Notes under the pieces: generated by a model
Databases searched by the model: none
What the model was told of the DNA's origin: nothing
Seen by the model: only the letters and a program-made list of their open reading frames with translations
Shown here: piece after piece, positions 25,099 to 33,468 of the stretch
Layout of the letters: every line of letters begins with the position of its first letter
Numbering within the stretch: position 1 is the first letter of the stretch
Translations under genes and position numbers: made by a program
DNA from: Paraburkholderia sp. CNPSo 3274
GTDB lineage: Bacteria > Pseudomonadota > Gammaproteobacteria > Burkholderiales > Burkholderiaceae
Assembly: GCF_024206475.1 (NCBI RefSeq)
Contig: NZ_JAMBPR010000058.1
Span: forward strand, 1 to 60,073
Direction: 5' to 3'
Length of the DNA: 60,073 bases

Positions 25099-26423
25099 AT
25101 GGCCGACGATATCCTTCCCCAGACCCCATCGCGCCGTCGCTTTAGTGCCGTGGCAACGGCAGCCGCTGTTGCGGCCTCGGTGAGTCGAGTCGCATTCGCG
25201 GAGACGAACCAAACCATCAGCAGGTAACGAAGTCGAGTGGTGCTGACAAAACCGCTATTCGTCCACTTCATGTGCACGCGTCGGAAGCGCAACTCATCGA
25301 TTTGAACAGGCGTATCAAGGCGACCCGGTGGCCTGAGCGCGAAACCGTGACGGATGCGTCGCAAGGCGTACAGCTCGCAACCATGCAAAAGCTCGCGCGT
25401 TACTGGGCAACGGACTACGACTGGCGCAAAGTGGAAGCGAGGCTGAACGCGCTGCCACAGTTCGTCACCGAGATCGATGGGGTCGACATTCACTTCGTCC
25501 ACGTTCGCTCGAAGGATGCCAATGCGTTGCCGCTTATCGTCACGCACGGGTGGCCCGGCTCGATCATCGAGCAGTTGAAGATCATCGGTCCGTTGACGGA
25601 TCCGGCGGCGCATGGCGGGCCTGCGTCCGATGCATTCGATATAGTGATTCCGTCGCTTCCGGGTTATGGGTTCTCGGGCAAACCGACCGCGACCGGCTGG
25701 GATCCTGTTCGCATCGCACGGGCGTGGGTCATACTGATGAAGCGTCTCGGATACACGCGATATGTAGCGCAAGGCGGCGATTGGGGGAACGCCGTCACGG
25801 AGCAGATGGCCCTGTTGGCACCGCCCGAACTGATCGGCATTCACACCAACATGCCGGCGACTGTGCCGGACGACATCGCACAGGCACTCAAGCTGGGAGA
25901 GCCGGCGCCAGCGGGTCTCTCAGCCGACGAGAAGCATGCGTTCGATCAGCTCGACTATTTCTACAAGCACGGCCTAGGCTACGCACTGGAGATGGCGAAC
26001 CGCCCGCAGACGCTGTACGGAATTGAAGATTCGCCCGTCGGACTCGCCGCGTGGATGCTCGACCACGACGCCGCCAGCCAGGCACTTATCGCGCGCGTGT
26101 TTGACGGTCAGTCCGAGGGGCTTACGCGCGACGACGTGCTCGACAACGTGACGCTCTATTGGCTCACGAACGCGGCAATCTCCTCGAGCCGCTTGTATTG
26201 GGAAAACAAACTCAACTTCTTTGCTCCCAAGCACGTTGCCATTCCGGTTGCCGTCAGCGTCTTTCCGGATGAAATCTACGCTGCCCCGCAGATCTGGACA
26301 GCGAAAGCGTATCCCAAGCTGATTCACTATAACCGCCTTCCCAAAGGGGGACACTTCGCGGCATGGGAGCGACCGCAAGCGTTCTCGGAAGAGGTTCGCG
26401 TGAGCTTTCGGTCGCTGCGTTGA
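25099..26423 (+). pseudogene. Tat-exported epoxide hydrolase (EHN family), frameshifted after the signal peptide
   Basis: The ATG at 25099 opens a Tat signal peptide (SRRRFSAVATAAAVAASV then SRVAFA), but this frame stops at 25225. The mature enzyme continues in another frame (KTAIRPLHVHASEAQ ...) to 26423. Apart from that indel it is complete: EHN domain with ATRWPERE, HGWPGS oxyanion segment, GGDWGNAV with the nucleophilic Asp, an Asp/Glu-rich lid and GGHFAAWE with the catalytic His. A GTG at 25272 could start a cytosolic version of 383 residues, so residual expression is possible. It is the most complete of three related copies (1496, 18167, 25099). Confidence 0.8.
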
Positions 26424-26438
26424 TCGCAAAGATACGGG

Positions 26439-26456
26439 CGACGCCTTCGGGCGTCG
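26439..26456 (+). terminator. Hairpin after the epoxide hydrolase
   Basis: CGACGCC-TTCG-GGCGTCG forms a perfect 7-bp stem with a tetraloop 15 bases after the stop codon. No clear T-run follows, so termination strength is uncertain. Confidence 0.45.
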
Positions 26457-26598
26457 TTGAAACGGCTGACGGGTCGTCAGATCGACGCCTCGTCGGCCGC
26501 CGAAGGGGGAGTGCGTAGAATCGGCACGCGAAATCAGTGACGCTGATGAGTCGATAGCTCCCGCCTTATTCAGCCGTTGTTGAATGGAGAAGTGACAA

Positions 26599-26799
26599 AT
26601 GAAATTTTTTATGAAAAGCGAAATCCGCTCGGACGATGTGCCAACGATCGAGCATGCGATGAAGACTGTCGACGCCGACGCGCAGGTCAAAGTCGACGTT
26701 AATGCGAAGATCGTGAGCGTCGATTCATGGCTGATGCCAGAAGAGTTTCTCGTCGCTTTCGAAGACGAGGACTATGACGTGACGATTGAGGAAGCCTAG
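26599..26799 (+). CDS. HMA-like small protein without the CxxC metal site
   Basis: A 66-residue protein with the beta-alpha-beta-beta-alpha-beta layout of heavy-metal-associated domains: MKFFMKSEI, a helix VPTIEHAMKTV, then DADAQVKVDVNAKIVSVDS and a helix PEEFLVAFEDEDYDV. Where HMA domains have the CxxC loop, this one has RSDDV, so classical soft-metal binding is unlikely. It is acidic (EDEDYDVTIEEA end). ATG 26599 follows GGAGAAG. Function unknown. Confidence 0.65.
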   Translation: MKFFMKSEIRSDDVPTIEHAMKTVDADAQVKVDVNAKIVSVDSWLMPEEFLVAFEDEDYDVTIEEA

Positions 26800-26890
26800 A
26801 GTGGACGAATTGGCGTCGAAGGTCGGCATGTCACGCATCGCGTTCATTAATCGCTTTCTCTCCGACGCGCCGACGATGCGATTCTCTATA
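26800..26890 (+). pseudogene. AraC-type HTH remnant
   Basis: The segment reads RVDELASKVGMSRIAFINRF, the first HTH of AraC-family regulators (LA..VGMS...F.RF). It has no start and no second HTH, and it runs into unrelated sequence. It forms the artificial 5' extension of the following hydrolase frame. Confidence 0.55.
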
Positions 26891-27001
26891 CCATCAGATA
26901 CCGCGACCAGATCAAACAATATCCCACATATACGAAAGTACGGCTGTTATAGGCGGTCCATCGTCATAGCCTGTCACAGAGGTCCTACTGGAGAACCGGA
27001 C

Positions 27002-28036
27002 ATGGACGACTCAGTCAGCTTGCAGCGCCGCCGGGCCCTCGGCGCCGCAATAGCGATTATCGGCATGGACGAGTGGGGCATCGTCGGTCGCGCCAGAGCA
27101 CAACCGACGTCGCCCGCCAAGCCGTCGAGCGGCGGTGCGACTTTCACCTCAATTCGGCAGATCGACGCCGGCCCGCTGAATATCGCTTATGCACAAAGTG
27201 GCCCGGCCGATGGTCCTGTCGTGATGCTCCTGCATGGCTGGCCGTACGATATCCACAGCTATATCGAAGTGGCGCCGCTGCTCGCGTCGGCGGGTTATCG
27301 CGTGATCATTCCATACCTGCGAGGCTACGGGTCCACGCGTTTTCTTTCCGCCGATACGCCACGCAATGGCCAGCAAGTCGTCACCGCGGTCGACACCGTC
27401 GCGCTGATGGAGGCGCTCAAGATTCAGCAGGCCGTGTTCGGCGGATACGACTGGGGTGCGCGCCCTGCCGATATCATCGCCGCGCTTTGGCCCGAGCGCG
27501 TGAAAGCGCTGGTCTCCGTGAGCGGCTATCTGATCGGCAGTCAGGCGGCGAACAGGAAGCCGCTGCCACCTGCTTCCGAACTGCAGTGGCGGTACCAGTA
27601 CTACTTCGCCACAGAACGCGGCGCGCTCGGTTACGCGGCAAATCTCGATGCCTTCAACAAGCTTATCTGGCAACTCGCCTCGCCGAAATGGCAGTTCGAT
27701 GAGGAGACGTTTCGACGTTCCGCCGCCTCCTTCCGAAATCCGGATCATGTGGCGATCGTGATCCACAACTACCGCTGGCGTCTCGGTCTCGCGCAAGGGG
27801 AGACGCAGTACGATGCGCTCGAACAGCGCCTCGCCGAAGCTCCGGCGATTTCAGTGCCGACCATCACGCTCGAAGGCGACGCGAACGGCGCACCGCATCC
27901 CGATCCCGCGGCGTACGCCAAAAAATTCAACGGCAAGTACCTGCATCGGACGATCGCTGGCGGTATCGGCCACAATCTGCCACAGGAGGCGCCCAGGGCT
28001 TTCGCCGATGCGGTACTTCAGGCGGCGAATCTTTGA
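27002..28036 (+). CDS. Tat-exported alpha/beta hydrolase (epoxide hydrolase/dehalogenase-like)
   Basis: A 344-residue alpha/beta hydrolase with a Tat-like leader (LQRRRALGAAIAIIG ... ARA, about residues 8-35). Catalytic landmarks are HGWPYD (oxyanion strand), GGYDWGAR with the nucleophilic Asp, and GIGHNLPQEAPRAFADAV with the His. An Asp nucleophile points to epoxide hydrolase or haloalkane dehalogenase chemistry. ATG 27002 is preferred because GGAGAA is about 8 bases upstream; the longer frame to 26786 contains an AraC remnant. It acts in the periplasm if exported folded. A BON-protein gene follows 450 bases downstream. Confidence 0.85.
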   Translation: MDDSVSLQRRRALGAAIAIIGMDEWGIVGRARAQPTSPAKPSSGGATFTSIRQIDAGPLNIAYAQSGPADGPVVMLLHGWPYDIHSYIEVAPLLASAGYRVIIPYLRGYGSTRFLSADTPRNGQQVVTAVDTVALMEALKIQQAVFGGYDWGARPADIIAALWPERVKALVSVSGYLIGSQAANRKPLPPASELQWRYQYYFATERGALGYAANLDAFNKLIWQLASPKWQFDEETFRRSAASFRNPDHVAIVIHNYRWRLGLAQGETQYDALEQRLAEAPAISVPTITLEGDANGAPHPDPAAYAKKFNGKYLHRTIAGGIGHNLPQEAPRAFADAVLQAANL

Positions 28037-28485
28037 CGGATATCGCAGCCGTCACAAGCTCGCGTTCATCCAAAGGAGTCAGGTCGCGTCTCACAATCTA
28101 AAGCCCGGAGCCCTCTTCGCAGGACACTGAGATGATGCATGGACGGACCCGTACCGTCACTTCGTCACACATGTTGTCTCCGGCGACGCGCGATCCTGCC
28201 GTCACGAGCGCCAATGCGTTCTATCGCGCGTTTCCGGCTAGCGTGGTCGAACGGCCGCGTCGACGACCGCCACGATCGGCTGGCGCGACGCGACCCGCTC
28301 TTGCCACATCACGCGAGACTGTCTCAGGCGCTCGAACAAAGGCTGATTCGCGGGGGGGCTGTCGTTTGGTTTATGAAAAGCATACCAGGAGACTATTGAA
28401 GCAATACACACGAGGTCCTGTAATCAAGCTTGCTATGCGACGTACCGTCCATTGTTCGTGACTTCATTACCGACAGGAGCCAGGC
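28037..28485. other. Intergenic, about 450 bases
   Basis: Only Arg/Ser/Thr-rich shadow frames are present; no gene is supported. GGAGCC at the end is the ribosome binding site of the BON protein. Confidence 0.4.
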
Positions 28486-28845
28486 ATGCAACCCCGAGCG
28501 TTGACCCTTACTATGGCCGCCGTGGCGGCGTTCGCCACGGCTTCGCTTGCCGGCGTAGGGAGTGCGTCGGCCGCCGATTCATCGTCCGCCAGCACTGACG
28601 CCTCCGGCAAGAAGCAAATTCGAGCCAATAATCGCGCTCTGAGTCATGCAGTGCGCCAGTCTCTTGCGAAAGTGAAGGGGCTGGATTCCTCGCGCATTAA
28701 CGTGCTGGCGCGCGGCAGCACCATCACGCTTGCAGGCAGCGCGCATGATCAATCGCAGATCGAGTCGGCGGGAACGGCAGCAGGGAAGGTGAGGGGCGTC
28801 AGTCACGTGGACAACCGGCTTACTGTCTCCGAGCCGGGAAACTGA
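28486..28845 (+). CDS. BON-domain periplasmic protein, copy B
   Basis: A 119-residue protein with a signal peptide (LTLTMAAVAAFATASLAGVG then SASA|A), an Ala/Ser-rich linker and one BON domain (about residues 50-115: LDSSRINVLARGSTITLAGSA, then VRGVSHVDNRLTV). It is clearly related to the protein at 2207-2554. OsmY-type proteins respond to envelope and osmotic stress; here it again follows an alpha/beta hydrolase. Confidence 0.87.
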   Translation: MQPRALTLTMAAVAAFATASLAGVGSASAADSSSASTDASGKKQIRANNRALSHAVRQSLAKVKGLDSSRINVLARGSTITLAGSAHDQSQIESAGTAAGKVRGVSHVDNRLTVSEPGN

Positions 28846-28914
28846 ACAGAGATTTTATACCAGCCGCCCGACCTCGTTCGCTCCTCGCCTGGGCCGTGCA
28901 GCGCCCGGGTCGGC

Positions 28915-29270
28915 TTATCTGGCCACGGGCATCGCGAATTCCGCACCTTTGGAGATGCTATCGGGCCAGCGCTGCATGACACTCTTATAGCGCGTGTAAA
29001 AGCGCACAGCTTGCTCGCCGTACGCGTGATGATCGCCGAACAGCGATCGCTTCCAGCCCCCGAACGAATGCCACGCCGACGGCACCGGACTCGGCACGTT
29101 GATGCCCACCATGCCCACCTGAATCTGCCGGGAGAATGCGCGCGCCGCACTGCCGTCGGATGTGAAAAGCGATACTCAGTTCCCCAGTTCGTGCGCGTTG
29201 ACGAGCGCTATCGCACTCGCGAGATCAGGCACGCGGACAACCGACAGGGTAGCCCCCCCGAGAGTTAACG
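28915..29270 (-). pseudogene. Methylmalonate-semialdehyde dehydrogenase C-terminal remnant
   Basis: One minus-strand frame, interrupted by a TGA at 29176, encodes ATLSVVRVPDLASAIALVNA, VSLFTSDGSAARAFSRQIQV, GMVGINVPSPVPSAWHSFGG, WKRSLFGDHHAYGEQAVRFY and TRYKSVMQRWPDS. This is the conserved end of MmsA enzymes. The stop codon replaces a conserved Gly (ELGN-G-V). The catalytic Cys and the N-terminal two thirds are absent. Its 5' edge meets an IS3 OrfA remnant. Confidence 0.8.
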
Positions 29271-29319
29271 GGTGTTCAAGGTAGAATTTTCTAGCAGCAG
29301 GATCTACAGGAAATTTTGC

Positions 29320-29403
29320 ATGAAGACGTCCCGATTCACGGAAAGCCAGATCATCGCGATCTTGAAGCAGTTCACGAATTCGTTCACCGGGAATTCGCTG
29401 TGA
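29320..29403 (+). pseudogene. IS3-family OrfA N-terminal remnant
   Basis: MKTSRFTESQIIAILKQ is the classic start of IS3-family OrfA proteins. The frame then ends after 27 codons. The element end probably lies near 29270, where the MmsA remnant breaks off. No OrfB is nearby. Confidence 0.7.
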
Positions 29404-29522
29404 AGCGGTTAGCCGACTCGAATACGTCGACGTTTTTCTGTTCATGGACCTCTGGCGCCTCAATTGCAGCCCGAGGCGTCGGTGCTTCGTCGCAGGACAT
29501 GAAGTAGTGCGGAGGTGTCGCC

Positions 29523-30458
29523 ATGATTGATTCTTTCGATTTCCGGAGCAAAAAGTTACAGCTTAATCACGGAGGCGGGCGTATGCCCGCGCTCGGATTT
29601 GGCACGCTGATTCCCGATGGAGCTACTACTGTCAGTGCTACCAAAGCGGCGCTGGAGACCGGATATCGTCACATCGATTGTGCCGAGCGATATCGGAACG
29701 AACGTGAGGTGGGCGAGTCTCTGCGGGGAGGACTTGCTGCGGGAAGGATTGCGCGCGAAGACGTCTTTGTGACCACAAAAATGTGGAATAACAATCATCG
29801 GCCCGAGCGTGTCGAACCGGCTTTCGGGGCGAGTCTTGGCAGGCTTGGACTCGACTATCTTGATCTCTATTTAATACACACTCCGTTCGCGTTTCAGCCA
29901 GGGGATGAGCAAGACCCGCGCGATGAAAACGGCGATGTCATCTACGATGAAGGTGTGACTTTGCTCGACACGTGGAAGGCGATGGAAGATCTCGTCGATC
30001 AAGGTAAATGCCGCGCCATTGGACTGTCTGACATCCTCCTGGACGAATTGCGGCCCCTCTACGAAGCGGCGAGAATCAAGCCTTCGGTGGTGCAGGTCGA
30101 AGCACATCCGTATCTTCCAGAAACGGAACTTCTGGAATTCTGCAAGGAGAAAGACATCGTGTTTCTGGCCTTTGCACCGCTGGGTCATGGAATCAGGCCC
30201 GGGCCGCTTGACGACCCAGTCGTCTCCCGGATTGCCGAGGAAATTGGCAAGACGCCAGCACAGGTACTGCTTGCCTGGGCGGTGCAGCGTGGCGGGGCGT
30301 TACTTACTACCCCCAAGACTGCGGCACGCGCGCGGGAGAATTTCGACATCTCTGCCCTTCCGGTTGACGCGTTTGACGAGATCAATCGGATTCAGATCAG
30401 GCGGAGATTCAACGACGTCGTCAAAACCGGCAGCGGGGGCTTCCTCTCCGCAACGTAA
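29523..30458 (+). CDS. Aldo/keto reductase
   Basis: A 311-residue (beta/alpha)8 NADPH-dependent aldo/keto reductase that reduces aldehydes or ketones. The catalytic tetrad is visible: Asp52 and Tyr57 in HIDCAERYRNE, Lys86 in VTTKMW and His119 in LIHTPF. NADPH-binding features near the end include PKTAARARENFD. A relatively long insert (residues about 122-145, acidic DEQDPRDENGD) sits in loop A and could shape the substrate pocket. It is followed 35 bases later by an NTF2-like gene on the same strand, likely one transcript. Confidence 0.92.
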   Translation: MIDSFDFRSKKLQLNHGGGRMPALGFGTLIPDGATTVSATKAALETGYRHIDCAERYRNEREVGESLRGGLAAGRIAREDVFVTTKMWNNNHRPERVEPAFGASLGRLGLDYLDLYLIHTPFAFQPGDEQDPRDENGDVIYDEGVTLLDTWKAMEDLVDQGKCRAIGLSDILLDELRPLYEAARIKPSVVQVEAHPYLPETELLEFCKEKDIVFLAFAPLGHGIRPGPLDDPVVSRIAEEIGKTPAQVLLAWAVQRGGALLTTPKTAARARENFDISALPVDAFDEINRIQIRRRFNDVVKTGSGGFLSAT

Positions 30459-30492
30459 GCGATGGTGAAACGTGAACCGTGTGAGGACGTAG

Positions 30493-30879
30493 GTGACGCC
30501 GGAAGCCAAAATCCGCGAAGCCCTGGATGCACACTGGCACGCGTCGGCGGCCGGGGATCTCGACGTGGAACATGACACCTACGATGACAATACCATCTGC
30601 GACTATCCCCAATCAGGCGAGCGAATCATTGGACGGAGCAATTTGCAGGCGTTGCGGAGTCATCATCCGGATAAGCCATCGGGTTTCAATGTCCGGCGGA
30701 TTCAAGGGGAAGGTGATCTCTGGATCACGGAATATACGATGGACTATAAGGGACGAGTGACGTGTGTGGTGAGCGTCATGGAGTTCCGCGCCGGCAAGGT
30801 TATTCACGAGACTCAGTATTTTTCGGATCCCTTTGAGGAACCGGGTTGGCGGAGTCAATGGGTTCGGCAGATCGTGTGA
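30493..30879 (+). CDS. NTF2-like (SnoaL-type) fold protein
   Basis: A 128-residue small alpha+beta barrel protein: KIREALDAHWHASAAGDLD helix, HDTYDDNTICDYPQSGERIIG, a GDLWITEYTMDYKGRVTCVV strand pair and VIHETQYFSDPFEEPGW. Such proteins are isomerases, cyclases or binding proteins; the end motif ETQYF.DPFE.P.WR recurs in stand-alone members. I use the GTG at 30493, with GAGGACG upstream, because no better ATG precedes the first helix. Probably co-transcribed with the aldo/keto reductase. Confidence 0.78.
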   Translation: MTPEAKIREALDAHWHASAAGDLDVEHDTYDDNTICDYPQSGERIIGRSNLQALRSHHPDKPSGFNVRRIQGEGDLWITEYTMDYKGRVTCVVSVMEFRAGKVIHETQYFSDPFEEPGWRSQWVRQIV

Positions 30880-31129
30880 TTTCGCGTTGCGGCGAGATAT
30901 ACCTCAGGAAGGGTAGAAAGGGGACCCGAAATTCAAGACTGCGGGCTGGCAAACGGAAGCGAGTCCACTAATCTCGGCGCGGTGCCCCACACACGGGACG
31001 ACAGTTACGACACCTCGGACCCGTCTCAGGATGACGACAAGGAACCACGCCAGAGAAGAACCACTAGGCGGAAGGGATGCGTGCATAACTGAGCGTTTCC
31101 GACCGCGCTCGGGTAGGGCTGCGAGCGAG

Positions 31130-31519
31130 CTAGACGTAGCGAACCGGAGCGAAGTCGTACCGTCTGATCTGCTCGTCATGGGTCAGAAGGACGATACCTT
31201 CGGCGATCGCCTGACCGATGAGCAGTCGGTCAAACGGGTCACGATGCAGCCCAGGGAGCGTAGCCACCTCGAATGCGTGCTGCGATTCGATTGAGAGTTC
31301 CTCATAGCCGGCATCAAGAAGGTTGCGGCGAAGCACGCGTGCGTCGACCTGGAAGTCGTCCCGGCCAAGGCCGCTCTTGATGACAATCTCCCACATGCTT
31401 GCCACGCTGAAGTACAGCGTGTTGTCTTCGTCTTCGATGACCGCGCGTGCGTCGTCGGGCAGCGACGGATGGTCCGCCGCAGCCCAGATCAGCAAATGCG
31501 TGTCGAGTAAGAGCTTCAC
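31130..31519 (-). CDS. vapC: VapC-type PIN-domain toxin
   Basis: A 129-residue PIN-domain ribonuclease. Conserved acids are visible: Asp6 in LLLDTHLLIWA, Glu in ASMWEIVIKSGLG, and the pair in DPFDRLLIGQAI, with a final THDEQIRRYD. VapC toxins cleave RNA, often initiator tRNA or rRNA, in a Mg-dependent way. Its start overlaps the antitoxin stop by four bases (31516-31519), the usual translational coupling. All key residues are present. Confidence 0.9.
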   Translation of the reverse strand: MKLLLDTHLLIWAAADHPSLPDDARAVIEDEDNTLYFSVASMWEIVIKSGLGRDDFQVDARVLRRNLLDAGYEELSIESQHAFEVATLPGLHRDPFDRLLIGQAIAEGIVLLTHDEQIRRYDFAPVRYV

Positions 31520-31767
31520 TCGCCTTTTCCTTCGAACAGATCCGCCACGGCTTCGCCGCCCATCGTGTCGAAGTCATCGGGAACCTTGATCAGGCCCTTC
31601 ATGAAGCCTATGCGCCGTACGGGCTTGGCGGTCTCCGCCTCAAGGCGGACGACTTTGACCAGTGGCTTGCCGGCCTTCGCAATCACGAAGGGCTCGCCAC
31701 CGTTGACAATCTCTTCGATCAGCCGCGACAGGTTCGTCTTGGCGTCGTGAATGTTGTAGATGTGCAT
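31516..31767 (-). CDS. Phd/YefM-type antitoxin of the VapC pair
   Basis: An 83-residue protein from ATG 31767 (GTG 31773 is also possible): MHIYNIHDAKTNLSRLIEEI followed by GEPFVIAKAGKPLVKV. This is the N-terminal DNA-binding fold of Phd/YefM antitoxins. The acidic C-terminal tail (DDFDTMGGEAVADLFEGKGE) is the part that wraps the toxin. It precedes and overlaps the toxin gene. A pair of direct repeats upstream is the likely operator. Confidence 0.9.
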   Translation of the reverse strand: MHIYNIHDAKTNLSRLIEEIVNGGEPFVIAKAGKPLVKVVRLEAETAKPVRRIGFMKGLIKVPDDFDTMGGEAVADLFEGKGE

Positions 31768-31780
31768 GATCACCCCATGA

Positions 31781-31804
31781 ACTTAGTTTAATGGACTTAG
31801 TTTA
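31781..31804 (-). promoter_or_regulatory. Direct-repeat operator of the toxin-antitoxin operon
   Basis: Two exact copies of TAAACTAAGT (minus-strand sense) separated by 4 bases lie 14-37 bases before the antitoxin ATG. They sit in an AT-rich patch where the promoter must be. Phd/YefM antitoxins repress their own operon by binding such sites. Confidence 0.6.
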
Positions 31805-32026
31805 TTTTAAATGTGCCAAGATTGCCAGATCTACGTAATTCGGGTACACGTCGCCATTCGTAATTTAACATAATACTAATTATCAATCTTTTAGGGTCGC
31901 AGTTAATTACTATCAAGCGTCGCATGCTGCCCAGATCGCACAAAGTGTGCGCTGCCGCCCCTAATTCAATCCGGCCTCGCGCTAATGTCAAAGCACACAT
32001 CCTGTACCGGGCAGCCAGGGGCAACG
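31805..32026. other. AT-rich intergenic region
   Basis: Locally low in GC compared with neighbours and no gene is supported. It probably holds the promoters for the toxin-antitoxin pair (minus) and the following hypothetical (plus). Confidence 0.4.
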
Positions 32027-32314
32027 ATGGAACATTTGGTCAGAGTACGCAACGAGAGGGACCGGCAAACGCTGGACTGGTTGCGCCGGCATATCGGCGA
32101 CCCAGCCATCGCGGCCGCCATCCAGCGATGTGACGGGTCAGGCAAACCATTTCTTTCCTCCGTCTGCAAACAACTCGGCGTCCGCGTCCCCGAGTTTCTT
32201 CTACCAACGGGGCATAGCCCGAGCGCGGCCGCCGAACAGTCCCTGGCGACCATCCGACGCATCCTCGCCGCGCGCAATGCGTTGGTAATCGCTAGCGCGG
32301 TCGCTTCGCGCTAG
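32027..32314 (+). CDS. Conserved hypothetical protein (95 aa)
   Basis: From ATG 32027: a helical protein with RNERDRQTLDWLRRHIGDPA, IAAAIQRCDGSGKPFLSSVC, KQLGVRVPEFLLP and a C-terminal AAEQSLATIRRILAARNAL helix. The composition is that of a real soluble protein and the pattern seems familiar from Burkholderiales accessory regions, but I cannot give a function. An in-frame start at 31985 exists and seems less likely. Confidence 0.55.
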   Translation: MEHLVRVRNERDRQTLDWLRRHIGDPAIAAAIQRCDGSGKPFLSSVCKQLGVRVPEFLLPTGHSPSAAAEQSLATIRRILAARNALVIASAVASR

Positions 32315-32394
32315 CTAACACTCCGGCTTGATTCTGGTCGGCCACATGAACATTCCATCAAGGGCTACTCACGCAATCCGGTCGCGCCAGTGAA

Positions 32395-32540
32395 CTATGG
32401 CTTGCTGGAAGAATCCCAACTCCGTCAATCGCGGAAGGGGCCTGCCGCCCTGCACGTGTCACGACGCCCACATGTGCCGCAGGTCGTGGAACCGGAAGTC
32501 CTCAATGTCCGCCCGCCCGTCCGGCTTGCCCTTGCGCATG
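32395..32540 (-). pseudogene. Tyrosine recombinase (integrase) fragment
   Basis: The minus strand reads DGRADIEDFRFHDLRHMWAS followed by WHVQGGRPLPRLTELGFFQ. This contains the HxLR motif of the tyrosine-recombinase catalytic core and its following helix. The preceding Arg region and the nucleophilic Tyr are missing. It may mark an old prophage or island end. Confidence 0.65.
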
Positions 32541-32649
32541 AACAGCTACCCCGAGCTGGCAGCGGATCACGTCCACCGCTTGGCCGTTCAGCGGCACGCC
32601 AATTGGCCGCCGCCCCTGGAGCGGCGCGGTCACGCCACGCCGCTCCAGA

Positions 32650-33468
32650 TCAGTCGGCCGCCAGATCCGGGATCAGCGAGGAACCGCGCTCAAAGGCATC
32701 TTCGAACCGGTCCAGCCCGTTCGTGCCGCCGTTGACCAGTTGCCGTGCCATAGCCATGTTGCCAGCCAGCAAGGCTTTCTTGATTGCGAGTTCGCGGTCT
32801 GCAAGAAACAGCGCGAGCAGCTCCGCGGCGACGGTGGGATCGGAAGCACGATCCGGATCGCTCACGAGGTCAATGGGCGTAGAGAGTTTCGGACCGTAGG
32901 TCTGGTAGTTGACCCGCCCCGTCAGCTGAATGTAGCCACGGCCCTTGAAGGCGGCGCCATCCGGTGCGCCGCGGTTTCCGAGGTCTTTGCGATTGTCGTA
33001 GAGGTCGAAGAGGCGTCCGGACGGTGAAGTGTTGAATCTCGACGCTCCCTCGGCAATGGGCTCGAAGCACTCCACTTCGGCGCGCACTGTCGCGAGCGCC
33101 ATCAAGACCATAGGCTTGTCGGATATCCGCGACTGGACCAGCGCTGAGAGCACCGAGGGCAAGTTCGATTTGATGTTGCCTATCGGCGTGACGGGGAAAA
33201 TCTGGCTGACGATCTGGACGCTCACCGCAGGAATGGCGCTCGGCAGCGTAGTCGAATCGGCGAGACTGAGCGCTGAGAGCGTGCGCGGACCGGCTATGCC
33301 GTCGGGTAGCAGGCCCTCGCTCTTCTGGAATGCCATCACCGCGGCTACCGTACCCTGCCCGAACATGCCGTCGATCGCGCCTGGACTGAACCCGCGTGTC
33401 GCCAGGGCTTGCTGTAACGTCTTCACATCATCGTTGTTGTCTCCCTGCTTCAATGGGCCCGCGATCAT
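32650..33468 (-). CDS. GH19-type lysozyme/chitinase with peptidoglycan-binding domain
   Basis: A 272-residue protein. Residues about 5-65 are a PG_binding_1 domain (DDVKTLQQALATRGFSPGAI followed by DGMFGQGTVAAVMAFQ). Residues about 95-270 resemble a GH19 chitinase/lysozyme domain: VLMALATVRAEVECFEPIAE with the candidate catalytic Glu, NRGAPDGAAFKGRGYIQLTG then RVNYQTYG, and MARQLVNGGTNGLDRFEDAF. There is no signal peptide, as in endolysins or secreted-by-machine effectors. ATG 33468 follows GAGGAG and overlaps the stop of the upstream membrane-protein gene, so the two are coupled. Confidence 0.82.
   Translation of the reverse strand: MIAGPLKQGDNNDDVKTLQQALATRGFSPGAIDGMFGQGTVAAVMAFQKSEGLLPDGIAGPRTLSALSLADSTTLPSAIPAVSVQIVSQIFPVTPIGNIKSNLPSVLSALVQSRISDKPMVLMALATVRAEVECFEPIAEGASRFNTSPSGRLFDLYDNRKDLGNRGAPDGAAFKGRGYIQLTGRVNYQTYGPKLSTPIDLVSDPDRASDPTVAAELLALFLADRELAIKKALLAGNMAMARQLVNGGTNGLDRFEDAFERGSSLIPDLAAD

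Noticed and set aside
25056..25844. 262-codon open frame on the minus strand
   Set aside because: It is antisense to the epoxide hydrolase; the sense frame has clear catalytic motifs.
26786..27001. N-terminal extension of the hydrolase at 27002
   Set aside because: It encodes an AraC HTH relic; the Tat leader and Shine-Dalgarno mark 27002 as the start.
1..29403. Composite transposon bounded by the IS3 pieces at 1-218 and 29320-29403
   Set aside because: The two are different parts (OrfB end, OrfA start), both truncated, with no matching terminal repeats visible; they do not form element ends of one unit.
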